From Candidatus Undinarchaeales archaeon (GTDB lineage: Archaea; SpSt-1190; JASMDC01): 64,000 nucleotides of DNA. Below, piece by piece: positions 52,005 through 63,400 of this stretch; position 1 is the first letter of the stretch, and each line of letters starts with the position of its first letter. The stretch covers positions 1 through 64,000 of the forward strand of contig JASMDC010000009.1 in NCBI GenBank assembly GCA_030753015.1. The letters are read 5' to 3'. The notes under the pieces are model-generated. The model was given only the letters and a program-made list of their open reading frames with translations. It was not told the DNA's origin and searched no databases. Both the position numbers and the translations under genes were made by a program.

Positions 52005-52020
52005 TATAAAGCTTGCATGG
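52005..52020. repeat. 16-bp direct repeat in divergent promoter region, copy 2
   Basis: TATAAAGCTTGCATGG, with TATAAA at 52005-52010, about 30 nt before ATG 52040. Together with copy 1 it may be a duplicated promoter or a regulator site. Confidence 0.6.
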
Positions 52021-52039
52021 AAGGCCAACGCGGGGCTTT

Positions 52040-54310
52040 ATGGACTCAGTTAAGGCGCGGGCGATGGGGATATTCCTCTATTCTTTCGGCGCCCTTGTGT
52101 ACGAGATCGCTCTGATCATGCTCCTACCCCTCTTTACTGGATTCCTGTTCTTCGACCGGTCCGCCTCGCTCATGGCGGTGGCCTGCTTCTTCATCGGCTC
52201 CGGTATCGGGGCCGTCATGGCCGCGCGACTGGGCGACCGTTACCTCGATACTGCCGTCTATGCACAGATCTCCTGCGTGCTCCTCCTTCCACTCCTGGTC
52301 CCTTTCTTTATTTCGAGCGTCCCTGGTCCCTCCTGCCTCCTTTCAAGCGAATGCATTGGTTTGTGGGTAACGCACGTGAGCGGGGACGCGCGGATATCCA
52401 ACGCCATTTGGGGCGAGGCTCCTCCGAGCACATCGGGCCCGTTCACGAATGTTATATTTGGGATGGATTGGGTGCTGGTCCTGGTCGCGCTCCCCTTCAT
52501 CAGTGTCGGCTATGTGATATCCCGCGTATTGGGGAGAGCGTTGGGCGACGGGGAACTTACGAGCGTGTACGCCTGGGACCTGGCAGGTGCCTGTTTCGGG
52601 GCCGCCCTGTGCGGCTACCTGATGATCCCCAAGCTCGGGATGGAGCTCACCCTCCTGGTGAGCCTTGCTGCGACCCTGGCCGGCGCCGCTCTCCTGGGGA
52701 TCGTACGACCTCGCCCCCTACCCGCCCTGATATGCCTCCTGCTGACCGCTAACCTCATTAACATCGGCATCGAGCCAGGTATTGCTCGAGGATGCCTCGA
52801 TGAGGGGGACGAGCTCCTCTTCCGTGGCTGGTCCCCCCTCCAGCGGATATCCCTCATCCGTTCGCAGAACACGCACTGGTTCTGCTTCAATGGCGTCCGC
52901 TACAGCCTTGTGGCACGCGCGGGGCCCGATAATTCCACGCTCACCGAGCTCGGGCGGCTCGTCTTCAAGGATCTGCGTCCGCGCACCGTACTGGTGGTAG
53001 GTCCCGGCGGGGGGTACAAGGACGTATACCAGGCCACGCTCGCGCATGCAGCGGACCCTGACGTGGCCGCTGCAGTGACCGCGGTCGAGGTGGAGCCGCT
53101 CATGGTATCAACCCTCACGGGCGCGTTCTCCCATGTCAATGATGGACTCTATCTCTCCCCTGGTGTCACCGCGATCAATGATGACGGTCGTTCTTTCCTG
53201 GAACGACCGGGGGACACCTATGACCTTGTCCTGTTCTCCAAGGTCACGGACCTGGCCACGTTCCGTTCCTATGTGCTCTCCGAGAACCGCATGTTCTCTT
53301 TCGAAGGCATCCGCAGTACACTGGGCAGGCTCGCTCCTGACGGGTCCGTCGTGGTAGTTCTCACCTCTCGGCACGAAGCCCAGGCAAGGCGGCTCGTCGC
53401 CACGGGCAGGGAACTGACAAGCGAGCTTTTCCCCGGCGGGCGCTGGCAGGACCACGTCAGGCTCCTGCGGCTCCCGAGCGGGGACACACTAGGTGATGAC
53501 CTTATTATCGTCATATCCATGAGCCCCACCGCTCTGGGCGTCCTGGACGAAGTTGCAGTGCCCGAGACGGAGATGGTCGCATGGACCGCCGACACCCTGC
53601 CCCTGTCCATGGACCGGCCATTCGCCTACAACGATCCCGTGGACAACATCCCATCGGGGCTCCAGAAGCTTTCGGCCGGCGCAGTTGCTGTGATCCTGCT
53701 CTTCTTGGTAGCAGCGGGACATCTACTGGCCCCGCGGACTAGACGACGGGGCCGTGCGTTACGAGCGCTTTTGGTATTCCTCCTGATGGGATGCTGGTCC
53801 ATGACCTTCCAGGGCCTCTATCTCGCGAAAGCGGGAGAGGTCGTCGGTGTATCGCTGGCAGCAAAGACCACCGTCATCACTGCGTTCCTCCTCTTCGGAG
53901 GCATTGGGAGCCTGCTGGTATCTCGTACCCTCCCGTACCTGCACCTCCTTATCGCCCTTATGCCCATCGTGAACGTCCTTGTACAGTCCCTACTCCCGTA
54001 TGCAATCACTCCGCTCATGGGACTTCCGTCCCAACTGGCCACATTGGCACTGTTCATCCTTCCACTTGCCCTGGTCAACGGGATGGTGTTCCCCGGAGCT
54101 CTCCTGCTCGCGCGTCGGCTCGAGCCCGAGGTGGATGCTCCGTGGGGGTACGCTGCGGATGTCGCCGGTGCCGTCCTGGGTGTGTTCATGGCCGTCGTGC
54201 TGCCCATAACCTACGGCTACGGCGCCACCCTGCGCTGGTTCCCATTCGTGGCCCTGGTCCCCGCAGCGCTCCTCTACGGACTGGATGTCGGGAAAACAGG
54301 GAGAGAATAA
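52040..54310 (+). CDS. Membrane-embedded spermidine-synthase-like protein
   Basis: A 756-residue protein. Residues about 10-245 contain around seven TMs; residues about 280-500 are a soluble Rossmann domain like spermidine synthase (VLVVGPGGGYKD, AVTAVEVEPLM, NDDGRSFLE, DLVLFSK); residues about 540-755 have six or more further TMs. The glycine-rich SAM-site motif is present, but the aminopropyl-acceptor residues are not obvious, so the substrate is unknown. Such fused proteins are known in bacteria and archaea without a defined role. TATAAA at 52005-52010 supports ATG 52040; TTG 52013 is less likely. Confidence 0.72.
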   Translation: MDSVKARAMGIFLYSFGALVYEIALIMLLPLFTGFLFFDRSASLMAVACFFIGSGIGAVMAARLGDRYLDTAVYAQISCVLLLPLLVPFFISSVPGPSCLLSSECIGLWVTHVSGDARISNAIWGEAPPSTSGPFTNVIFGMDWVLVLVALPFISVGYVISRVLGRALGDGELTSVYAWDLAGACFGAALCGYLMIPKLGMELTLLVSLAATLAGAALLGIVRPRPLPALICLLLTANLINIGIEPGIARGCLDEGDELLFRGWSPLQRISLIRSQNTHWFCFNGVRYSLVARAGPDNSTLTELGRLVFKDLRPRTVLVVGPGGGYKDVYQATLAHAADPDVAAAVTAVEVEPLMVSTLTGAFSHVNDGLYLSPGVTAINDDGRSFLERPGDTYDLVLFSKVTDLATFRSYVLSENRMFSFEGIRSTLGRLAPDGSVVVVLTSRHEAQARRLVATGRELTSELFPGGRWQDHVRLLRLPSGDTLGDDLIIVISMSPTALGVLDEVAVPETEMVAWTADTLPLSMDRPFAYNDPVDNIPSGLQKLSAGAVAVILLFLVAAGHLLAPRTRRRGRALRALLVFLLMGCWSMTFQGLYLAKAGEVVGVSLAAKTTVITAFLLFGGIGSLLVSRTLPYLHLLIALMPIVNVLVQSLLPYAITPLMGLPSQLATLALFILPLALVNGMVFPGALLLARRLEPEVDAPWGYAADVAGAVLGVFMAVVLPITYGYGATLRWFPFVALVPAALLYGLDVGKTGRE

Positions 54311-54314
54311 TTAC

Positions 54315-57300
54315 CTACCACACGGTTATCTCGACGCTGACGAGCTCCTCCTCGTCCTCGTTGACCTCCATGATGGCGAAACGCTTGACCAGCTCCACGT
54401 CCCGCCCCAGGGCCGGCAGGCGCACGTAGTAGTCGAGGATCTCGAGCAGCTGGATGCGGCGGATGATCACCGGGATCTCCAGTGCCTTGACCTTGCCCCC
54501 GATCGTGCACCGGTCATCGTTCTGGTCCCGCACGTAGATCTCCAGCTTGGACGTATGGGTGCTCTGGAGCCCCGGTGGGTTGAGGATGATGTTGAAGGTG
54601 ACCTCCTGGAGCGCATCGAGCGTGGGTGGTGGGACGGGGTAGAGCTGTGCCCAGTGTCGAAGGGACGGGCCGGTCTTGATCGTCAGGCTCGTGAGCCCGC
54701 CGAGGTTCTTGATGCGGAGGTCGACAGAGCAGGGCGTGGCATCGATGGATACGCACTCCAGCACCGATGGATGGTACTCGAGCTTCGACTTGCCCTTCAT
54801 GCGCACGAGCACCGTATTGTTAGCATGCTTCACACCGGACGCGACCGAGGCGCGCAGGGACCATGCCTTCCGCGAGTCCTCACAGCGGTCGGTGTCAGTG
54901 CCCTTGTTGTACAGCGGCTTGCAGTTCTTGTCCTTGGTGAGGTTGAAGTGACCCGTGGCGTTGGTGTTCACCTTGCAGTTGTTGGAGGACTGTACGATGT
55001 TCCCGAACTCGTCGAGCACCGAGATCTTGACCTCACTGAGCGGGAAGTTGCTCTCGCCCCAGATCTCCATGGCGGCCTGCCCGTCAATGACCTCGCCGTT
55101 CTTATGCGAAGTGATGAGGACGCGGGGCGTCTCCCCCACCGTGAAGGTGTGGAGCGCGAGGTAGGACTGGCCGTTGGGCATGACCTTGCCCTCGTTGGGA
55201 TCACCTTCGGGGAACACGTCCTCGGCCCAAAGCTCGACGTGGTAGTCTCCGTAGGCCAGGGTAGTATTGATACCGAAGGAGCGCTTGAACGTACGTCCGA
55301 CCTTGACGATGTTGTCCCTGTCGTACACGACAACGGGATCGTTGCCCTTGGCCTTGAGTCCGATGGAGCCCTTGCCCGGGACGACCATGGTGACGTCGGC
55401 GCCCGACCGGGTGAAGGTTATCCCCGTCCCGGAGCTATTGGCCACCGTGAGCTTGGAATCATCACCGTTCTTGACGAACGTTACGATGTCGAGGACCTTC
55501 TCGTCGTCGTTCACCTCGAGCTTCCAGTCGTTTACGACTGTCGTGGCACCGAGGGAGATGTCCATGAGGATATCGTCCCCGCTGCGCGTGAGGGTGGCCT
55601 TGTTCCCTGCGTGGGTTAGAGTGACGACGTTCCCGTTGACCGTGATGGGCCCCACGCCCACCCAGTCCCTTTGCTCATGCCAGTACCGCAGATACTCACG
55701 CAGCCCCCACTGGTCGTCGCTGTTGATCTCGCCCAGCTTGCCCCAACCGAAGAGAACCCGCCGCTGGATCCATTCGACCCCGCGAAAGATGACGAGGTAC
55801 CTGCGAAGGTCGAGCTCGTCCTCACCGGGCACCTCCGACCACCTGAACAGCTCAGAACCCACGTTCAGGGAGTAGCGGATGGTATCGTTGTCCAAGTTGT
55901 CGCACCTCCAAGTGAGGTCAGGGTTGAGCTCGGTGGTGACGTTGGGAGCGATGTTATAGGGTGTGCCGGGCGCATCGTTGGCGCACTTGAAGATGGCGTC
56001 GGTGACCGTCGAGATGCCGCCGTGCGGGTCCTCGCTGTAGAGCCGGACGAAGTAGTCCGTGTCGAAGGTGAGGGTGGACGTGATGTCATAGGATGTGCCG
56101 GTGGTCTTCTTGTCGTTGACGACGTCCGATCCGTATAGAGCGGATCCGACGAAGACGTGGTACGTGAGGGCGTCACCGTCATAGTCGAAACCCTTGGTCC
56201 ATTCGATGGTGGTCGAGGTGTCATGGGTGAGCTCCGGCTTCAGGTTCGTGGGAGCGTGAGGATTGGCGTTCACGCACCCATCGATCATCACGGCATCGAT
56301 GCTGCTCCAAGCCTGGTCGGCCTCGTCGCTCACGGCCTTCAGATCGATGCGGACCTTATCGACCTTGGACTGCGTGCGCGATATGCTGGGGCTCCAGTAC
56401 GGGCGCTGCTTGGTGTTGTCCTTGCAGTAATCGACGTGGTCCTTGTCCGAGAACCGTTCCCACTTGTCGTCCCCCCAGGCAGCGTCCCACACCTTGTTGG
56501 CGCTGTCGGCATACCACTTGGGATCGGTGCTATCTATGGGATGGACGGTGATGTTCGAGATGCGACCCGGCTCGTAGTCGAGCACGAGCACGATGCGGTC
56601 CAGGTACACGGGGATGGTGTAGGTGAGCTCGAGCCAATCATGGTCCTTGCGGGTCGAGGGGCGCCACTCCATGTTCGCCTTGGGATCGCAGTTTGACGGA
56701 TCTGGTGGGGAGGAATCCCATTCAAGTGGTTCCCCTGAGGCCGCCGACGCCTTGTGGCTGGCCTTGTTGGTGGACGACGTGGCGCTCGCTGCCCACTGAT
56801 CCGTGGTCGCCGAGCACCAAGGGACACCCTCGTACATGCAGGTGTGATCGAAGGTAAGGCCTTTTGCGTTGCGATTCGCACCGGCGTTCTTACAGTCACC
56901 CGTCTCGACCTGGTATCGTAACCGCTGGGTCTTCTCAGGCAGGTCCCACGTCTCCTTGAGGAACACCTGACCGGTCCCCGAGAGGCTCGCCCACTCGCCC
57001 GTGTGCTTGCCAAGTGTGCTCCCTCCACCGTCGTACGCGAACAGTACGAGGCGAGCATCGTCATCAGCGCAGTCCTTGTCCGCGGGCTTTACGGTGATAC
57101 CGTTGACCCACAGCTGGGCGATGGCCTGGTAGCCCTCGATGGTGGAGGGTACAGCCACGTCCTGATGGAAGAGGTCCGCGTATATCCCGTCGGCCTTCTG
57201 CTGGACGCACTTGGAGCCATCATAGCACACAGAACCGCTCGCGGTCTGGACGACGGTGCCAGCGGCGCTCCAGTTGTCAGTTCCCTTCTCGAAGTCGGCG

Positions 57301-57386
57301 TTCTTGACGTCGTTGTTGTCGTCGCACTCGTCACCGGCCGACATAGTCAGCAGGAGCATGAGGACGAGGACCGCGGCCCGGACCAT
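54315..57386 (-). CDS. Secreted protein with FN3-like domains
   Basis: A 1023-residue protein. Signal peptide MVRAAVLVLMLLLTMSAG (ATG 57386), then CDDNNDVKNADFEKGTDNW, a carbohydrate-binding-like domain. At about 375-560 two fibronectin type III-like repeats occur (APTNLKPELTHDTSTTIEWTKGFDYDGDAL; GTPYNIAPNVTTELNPDLTWRCD). More beta-rich sequence follows, with no C-terminal TM. The in-frame start at 57614 is inside the upstream gene and is rejected. It lies 46 nt after the stop of the giant repeat protein, so the two may be co-transcribed. Confidence 0.7.
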   Translation of the reverse strand: MVRAAVLVLMLLLTMSAGDECDDNNDVKNADFEKGTDNWSAAGTVVQTASGSVCYDGSKCVQQKADGIYADLFHQDVAVPSTIEGYQAIAQLWVNGITVKPADKDCADDDARLVLFAYDGGGSTLGKHTGEWASLSGTGQVFLKETWDLPEKTQRLRYQVETGDCKNAGANRNAKGLTFDHTCMYEGVPWCSATTDQWAASATSSTNKASHKASAASGEPLEWDSSPPDPSNCDPKANMEWRPSTRKDHDWLELTYTIPVYLDRIVLVLDYEPGRISNITVHPIDSTDPKWYADSANKVWDAAWGDDKWERFSDKDHVDYCKDNTKQRPYWSPSISRTQSKVDKVRIDLKAVSDEADQAWSSIDAVMIDGCVNANPHAPTNLKPELTHDTSTTIEWTKGFDYDGDALTYHVFVGSALYGSDVVNDKKTTGTSYDITSTLTFDTDYFVRLYSEDPHGGISTVTDAIFKCANDAPGTPYNIAPNVTTELNPDLTWRCDNLDNDTIRYSLNVGSELFRWSEVPGEDELDLRRYLVIFRGVEWIQRRVLFGWGKLGEINSDDQWGLREYLRYWHEQRDWVGVGPITVNGNVVTLTHAGNKATLTRSGDDILMDISLGATTVVNDWKLEVNDDEKVLDIVTFVKNGDDSKLTVANSSGTGITFTRSGADVTMVVPGKGSIGLKAKGNDPVVVYDRDNIVKVGRTFKRSFGINTTLAYGDYHVELWAEDVFPEGDPNEGKVMPNGQSYLALHTFTVGETPRVLITSHKNGEVIDGQAAMEIWGESNFPLSEVKISVLDEFGNIVQSSNNCKVNTNATGHFNLTKDKNCKPLYNKGTDTDRCEDSRKAWSLRASVASGVKHANNTVLVRMKGKSKLEYHPSVLECVSIDATPCSVDLRIKNLGGLTSLTIKTGPSLRHWAQLYPVPPPTLDALQEVTFNIILNPPGLQSTHTSKLEIYVRDQNDDRCTIGGKVKALEIPVIIRRIQLLEILDYYVRLPALGRDVELVKRFAIMEVNEDEEELVSVEITVW

Positions 57387-57432
57387 CTCCTTGGCGTGTC
57401 GCCCGTTCCTATTTCCTCGTCGTCCCACGGGC

Positions 57433-60400
57433 TCAACCCTCACGTCCGTTCGCGGTGACGGTGCGCCGGCGCGTCCTCCGTGCCAGGAACAGACCTGCCA
57501 GGGCGAGCAGGAGCGCGACATCCACCGCGCCCACGCCGGGAGCTGTTGCCATGAAGGCACTACCGCTGGCGTACACGACACGCACGTAGAACTTCTTCTC
57601 GTTGAGTCGCTCAAGCGAGTCCGCGTCCACGACGTAGATCTCGATGAGACCTGCAGAGGTGAGCTTGTAGGGATTGATCTCCACCGGTATGGTCTTCGAC
57701 TCGCCGGGGAAGAGGGTGAACGCCTCTTCCTTGAAGGTGGACCACATCTCCTCCTTGTGGAGCTTGAGCACGAGGTTCATAGGCTGGGTCCAGTAGTTCG
57801 TGACGTGGGCTCCGAGGAGGAACGTCTCACCTACGAAGGTCGACATGGTGTTCTCGACGACATCGGCCTTCCCGGACATCTTACGCACCTCCAGCTTGAC
57901 GAACTTCTCGAAGGAGAACACCGTCTGGTAGTGGGCGTCGGTGTAGAGCATGCAGATGCCCGTCTCAGGTGCTGGCGTGCCCTCATACTCGCACTGGTCC
58001 GGCGCTGCCTCCTGGGTGCAGAAGTGGCACATGGGCAGGGTGGCGGTGATTGTCATCACCGGTCGCGGTTCGTTGGTGACCAGACCGGAGACGTCGCACA
58101 GGAACACGCCGGAGCCCTGATGAGTACAGGTCTTCTCGATGTTCTTGTAGGAGAGGGTTGCCTGGCACATATTGCACCGCTCCGGCGCGCCGCCGTGTTG
58201 CTGGAGGTAGGATGACACGACCACGTGGAAGGCGATCTTGACGTCCTTCTTACCGCCGGGCAGCGTCTGCTTGCGCACCTTGATGTCCTTGACCGAGATG
58301 GCGGGGATGGGGCCGTCCCTGGGGTGGCACAGCTCGCGCTCGTAGCCGAGAGTTGAGGATAGCACCTGACACCCGGTCTTGGAACAGGTGTAGTATCCAC
58401 CGTCGATGTAGTCGATCTGACCCTCGGTCTCGTTGAAGAGGGCTTTCTCGTGGTAGTAGCAGTTGAGGGTCGTGACATTCACGGTACCGGGGTACGGGCA
58501 GTTGCCTTTGAACACGTCATCGGACCAGTCGAATCCGTCGTAGGCGTCATCCCCGTCGTCCTTGCAGATGTCCCCGTACTTCTTCTCGTCCTTGTCGAAG
58601 GCGTGGTAGCATGTGTGGGTGGCGTTGTCCAGGCACCAGCCCTCGGTGGCGACGTCGATGCTGATTGGCTTCTTGTTCTTCAGCTCCTGGTTGAGGCGGA
58701 AGCGCGAGTTGTCTGCGGCGTTCGCCTTGTCGAGCTCGAGCCAGGTGCACCGCTGGCGGTGGCTGGCGTCCTGCGGTTCCACGGGCGCCTGGTGGCAGCC
58801 CTGGGAGTCGCAGTCGGTGGCCTTGGACCAGTCAGATCCGGTCTCCGAGTCCTTATCGTCCCAGAAGTAGCAGGTGAGCTGGTAGTTCTGCTTGTTGCTG
58901 ACGAGGTTGTAGATATGGCCGACGATCTCCACGTCACCCGCGCCGTCGCAGTCCCTGGTCTCCTGGCTGTCCACACCGAAGAAGTCGTTGTAGTTCGTCG
59001 AATCGATACCATTGTAGAGCTTGTTGTCCACTTGGCTCGTCTTGTTGACACCCTTCTCGCAGTAGTGGCAGTAGTCACGGCTGTCCGAGTAGTAGTAGAA
59101 GTTATCGTTATCCCCGTCGTCACCACAGCACGGTGCCTCGGCGTTTGTACCCGCTTCGTCGTGGAGGCCGCCGTCGCCGATGTCGGGGTGGTCGTCGGGC
59201 TCGAACCAGGCGTGTTTGTTGTACTTGTCCACATCATAGCTGCGGGCACGCCAGGACAGGCAGTGGCACGCATTGGCGCTGACGTCGCCGCCCTTCTTGC
59301 CGCCGGTCTCTGTCGAGTCGTAGCAGGTACCGTTGGACACGCAGTCCATCTCCCGCGGGCAGCAGGCGAGGTAGTAGTTGTACGTCTTACCGCTGGCGAA
59401 GTTGGGCGCGTCCGAATCCTGCCATGAGCGCACACCTATGTTGTCGGCCGGCACGCGGTGGAGCGAGCCTGTGCCCGTCCCCTCCGAGCGCAGGGACCAC
59501 TCGCTGCTGTCGTCACCGCAACATGCGCCCTTTGAGTCCGAACCGCCGTTGTTGACCGAGGTGCCGTACTTGACGTCCCACCAGAGGCCTTGGTCCTTGT
59601 TCTGGCTGCCGGTCGAGGTGTCGGAGAAGCATCGGGTATCGCAGTACCTCCAGGCGATGGACGCATCATCGGCCTTGCTCTGGCCGGCCACATCCCGGTT
59701 ATTGTTGTTGAGGTTGTCGTAGTCGACGTAATACATCTGAGAGTATGCCTTCTCGTTGGAGTTGGGGAGTCCCGTCGGATCGTCGCTCGTCGGCGTGTCG
59801 TCGAAGTAGCGGTTGCGGTTGCTCTTGCCGGAGTAGCTCGAACCGCCCATGGCACGGTTCTCGCCGTAGTACTGCCACAGCATCTTGTACTGATAGCTCC
59901 CCTCCTGGGTGCACATCTCGAGCGGGTCGGTGGTGCGCTTGATTGGATCGTGGTTGGTGGGTGTCGTCGTGATGGTGTTCACTGATATCTTGTTGTCCGA
60001 GGTGCCATCGTTGAGCACGTAGGTGAAGGTGTAGCTGCACGTCTCCTTGCCGTACTCGCTCGTGCCGATGCGCCAGGTTGTGGGACCTCCACCCTCGTTG
60101 ACGCAGGTCATGGCAATGTCCTTACGGTACTCGATCCCGTCTGGCTTCTTGAACGAGTAGGTGCCGTCCGTGTCGTAGCCGCAGTAGTAGTAGCTCTGGC
60201 ATGTACCGGTGCGGCAGCCTTTGCGGTCGCCGGTCTTCTGGTCGTCGCAGGAGTTGGGGCAGTTGGAGATCTTGCTGGCCCCGATTTCGACGGCGTTGTT
60301 GTCACAGCAGTAGGTGTTCACGGGCGTCTTGCCGGGAATCGAATACTGGAACTTGACATAACCGTAGTACCAGCTGCTGACGGTGCAGGCTGTGAACTCC

Positions 60401-63400
60401 TTCGAACAGTGGGCATAACACCAGTCGGAGTCGGACGTGCCACTGGCGCGGGAGTAGAAGTCACACTCGATCTGTTTCATGTTGTCGTTATACCTGCATG
60501 TCGTCTTCTTGTTCTTGTACGTGGCACCGCACTTCAACTCCCCGCAGTTCAGGGATACCTTGGGGCTGCTGGCGTCGCCGTTGTAGAGCTGCTCGTCCTG
60601 ATCCCAGAGGAAGAGGAAGGGGGCGACGGAGGCTATATCGACCCACTCGCCAGCCCGGCAGAACTCCTTCGGATTGTCGTTGTCCACGTTCGCGAGGTAC
60701 TCGTGGTGGTAGCACTTGTTATTGTACACACAGTCCGTGGCCGTCGGACAGCACGCGATGTCGTCCGCGGACGCGTCGCATGCGTTGTCGGTCTCGGTCT
60801 CGTCGCTGTGACACTTCAGGTAGAACTCGTTGGCATCGTCGCCGCAGCACGTATCAGCGCTCGCTGTCGATCCACCGTCGTTAAGGGCGATCTTGTACCA
60901 CGATCCGTCGTTCTTCTTGGTCTTCGTGCCTCCGCCGAGGTTCCAGCCGACGCCCTGGTCGTTCGCATGCACCGTTGTGTCGTCGAAACAGGTGGCCGAG
61001 CAGTAGCGGTCGGCGTCAACTGTCGCGGAGGCGTAGGTGCCGGGATCGCCCGGTGGTGCCTTGTTGACATTGCCGTGGTTATCGAAGTTGACCTTGTAGA
61101 TGGTCGTCCAGTCGTACTCCTCAACAGTTGTCTTTGAGCTCGCACCGCCACACTCGCCATTGAAGTAGAACTTGGATTTAGCTTCGTACGTGCCCTCGCG
61201 CTCGCAGTGAGCTCGCTCGAGGTCCTTCCACTCCATCTTGCATTTATCGGAAAGAATCTCATTGTTGCCCTGGCAGCTGGACTTGGGGCAGGTCAACACC
61301 TTCCATCCGCCAGAGAGGTCGACCTTCGAGTCCTTGTGGCGTATCTTGTAGTACCCCGGCGAGCACCAGTAAGCGTTGATAGGCCCTTGCCACTCCGGGG
61401 TAACGATAGGTAGGTCGTCGCAGGTCTTCCCATTGAAGATAAACTCCGACTTCACAGTGTACCGTCCCGCGATCTTGCACGAACCATAGCTCCACGTGGG
61501 ACAGTCATTGGTAGTGATCTTCATGACCCTGTTCCCGCTACCGTCCTCCTGGCAGAACTTGTTCGCACCCTTACCGGGGCAGTCGAGGATTCCGGAGTTG
61601 GCCTCCTCGGTGCCGACACCGTTGTAGATGCGGTGGCGGATCTGGACCGGAGGTTTGGACGCCCAACATCTGAAGATCTTGTTGTTCTTGAACGTCTCCG
61701 CCGTGGTGCGGAAGGCCGTCTGTTTGCAGTTCTTGCCGTTGTAGGTGAAGTCGACCTGGGCCCGGTACCAACCGTCCTCGGTGCACGTGTCGGGGAAGGA
61801 GAACGTCTCACACGTCTCTACGCGTGCCTCGCCGCTGCACGAGGTCAGGCAGCTTGCGGTCTTGTCGAACACGACCTTGTTGCTGGGCGAGTAGATACGG
61901 ATGCGGGCATTGTCCCGGCGCAGCTTCCACACGCCGTTCTCGCACAATTCATTATATCCGTCGCCGTCGGCGTCCAGGTCGTACCCGTTGTCGAAGCACT
62001 TCCCGTTGCTGACACAGTCGTAGCGTGACGAACAGCATGCCTTGTTGTCGCTGTGGCGACAGGCCGATGGGGTCGCTGACTTCTCATCATCGCTGGTCTC
62101 GCACGTGCGGTACCACTCGTTGTTGTCATCACCGCAGCATGAAGAGGAAGCGGTCTCCCCACCAAGGTTCCAGGCGATACCGTTGTCGTGGGCGCCCGTG
62201 GTCTTGTCGCCGAAACAGGTGAGCGAACAGAAGATGCCGCTATGGGCGTCCCAGTTCACGTTGTACTTGACTTCGTCGATGTCCTGGTACGTGGCCGCCA
62301 GCGCCCTCCCGTCCCAGTTCTTTCCCGAATAGGACATCCGGCTCACGAAGTGCATGTCCCCCTCGTAGTCGCAGCGTTTGTTCATGCTACTATGGGTGAT
62401 ATAGGGCGAGGGGTCCCAGGTGTACGAGCACGGGATCACGAGCGATTTGTGCGTGGGATCGTGGGAGAACTGGTCGGCTGTGTCGGTACAGGACATGTCC
62501 TTCCAGTTGAGGAGCGTCGTACCACCGACATAGATCTTGATCTTGGCAGTGGTGTCGAGAGCGCACGAGAACACCTTCATCTTGCTGTCCTCGACCCAGC
62601 TGCTCGTGTGGGGGAGGGCTGCTCCGTTGACGCACGAGTTGCCCTTGTGGGTGACCTTGGCGCGGACGGTGTAGTACCCGTTGGTCTGCGAGCAGATCGC
62701 CTTCTCCGGGACGGTGTACGTCTCGCAGTCCGACATGTAGGTCCCCCCGTCGCACGACGTGTCGCACTTCTTCTTGGGGCTGGTGTGAGCGAGATTTCCG
62801 TTGGGATGGTAGACGTAGTAGTAGACCTCGTCATCGATGTCACAGAAGTAGAGGTTCGTCTTGCTCAGTCTCGATTTCACGTTCGATGTGGGGCGGTTCT
62901 GGCATTCGGGCCGGTTATGCAGTATGTCCACCTCGGCCTGGTAGTAGCCTGGGATCTTGCACTCGCTAAAGTCCATCGTGCACTCGTGGTATGTCTGCGC
63001 CTCATTGCCAGTGCCCGAGGGGCAGCTGGTGGCACAAGTGACGTCGTAGGACTTGATCTGGCCAGCGGTGTAATGGAAGATGCGGTACTTGGCCTTCTCG
63101 GGCAGATCCTGCCATACGCCGTTGACGCACTTCTCCTCGGCGTTATCGCCATCGATGTCACCGATGTGGTTGTTGTTGTAGCAGTTACCGAAAGCCACAC
63201 AGTCGTACTGGGCGTTGCAGCATGCACTGTTGTCACCCTTACAGGCGTTCTTTACCAGCTCGTCGGTCTCGCACTTGCGGTACCATTCACTGCCATCGTC
63301 ACCGCAACAGGTGGTCGATGCGGTCTCGCCTCCGATGCTCCAGGCGATGCCGAAGTCGTGGGCACCGGTCGTCTTGTCATTGAAACAAGTGGGCGCAGAG

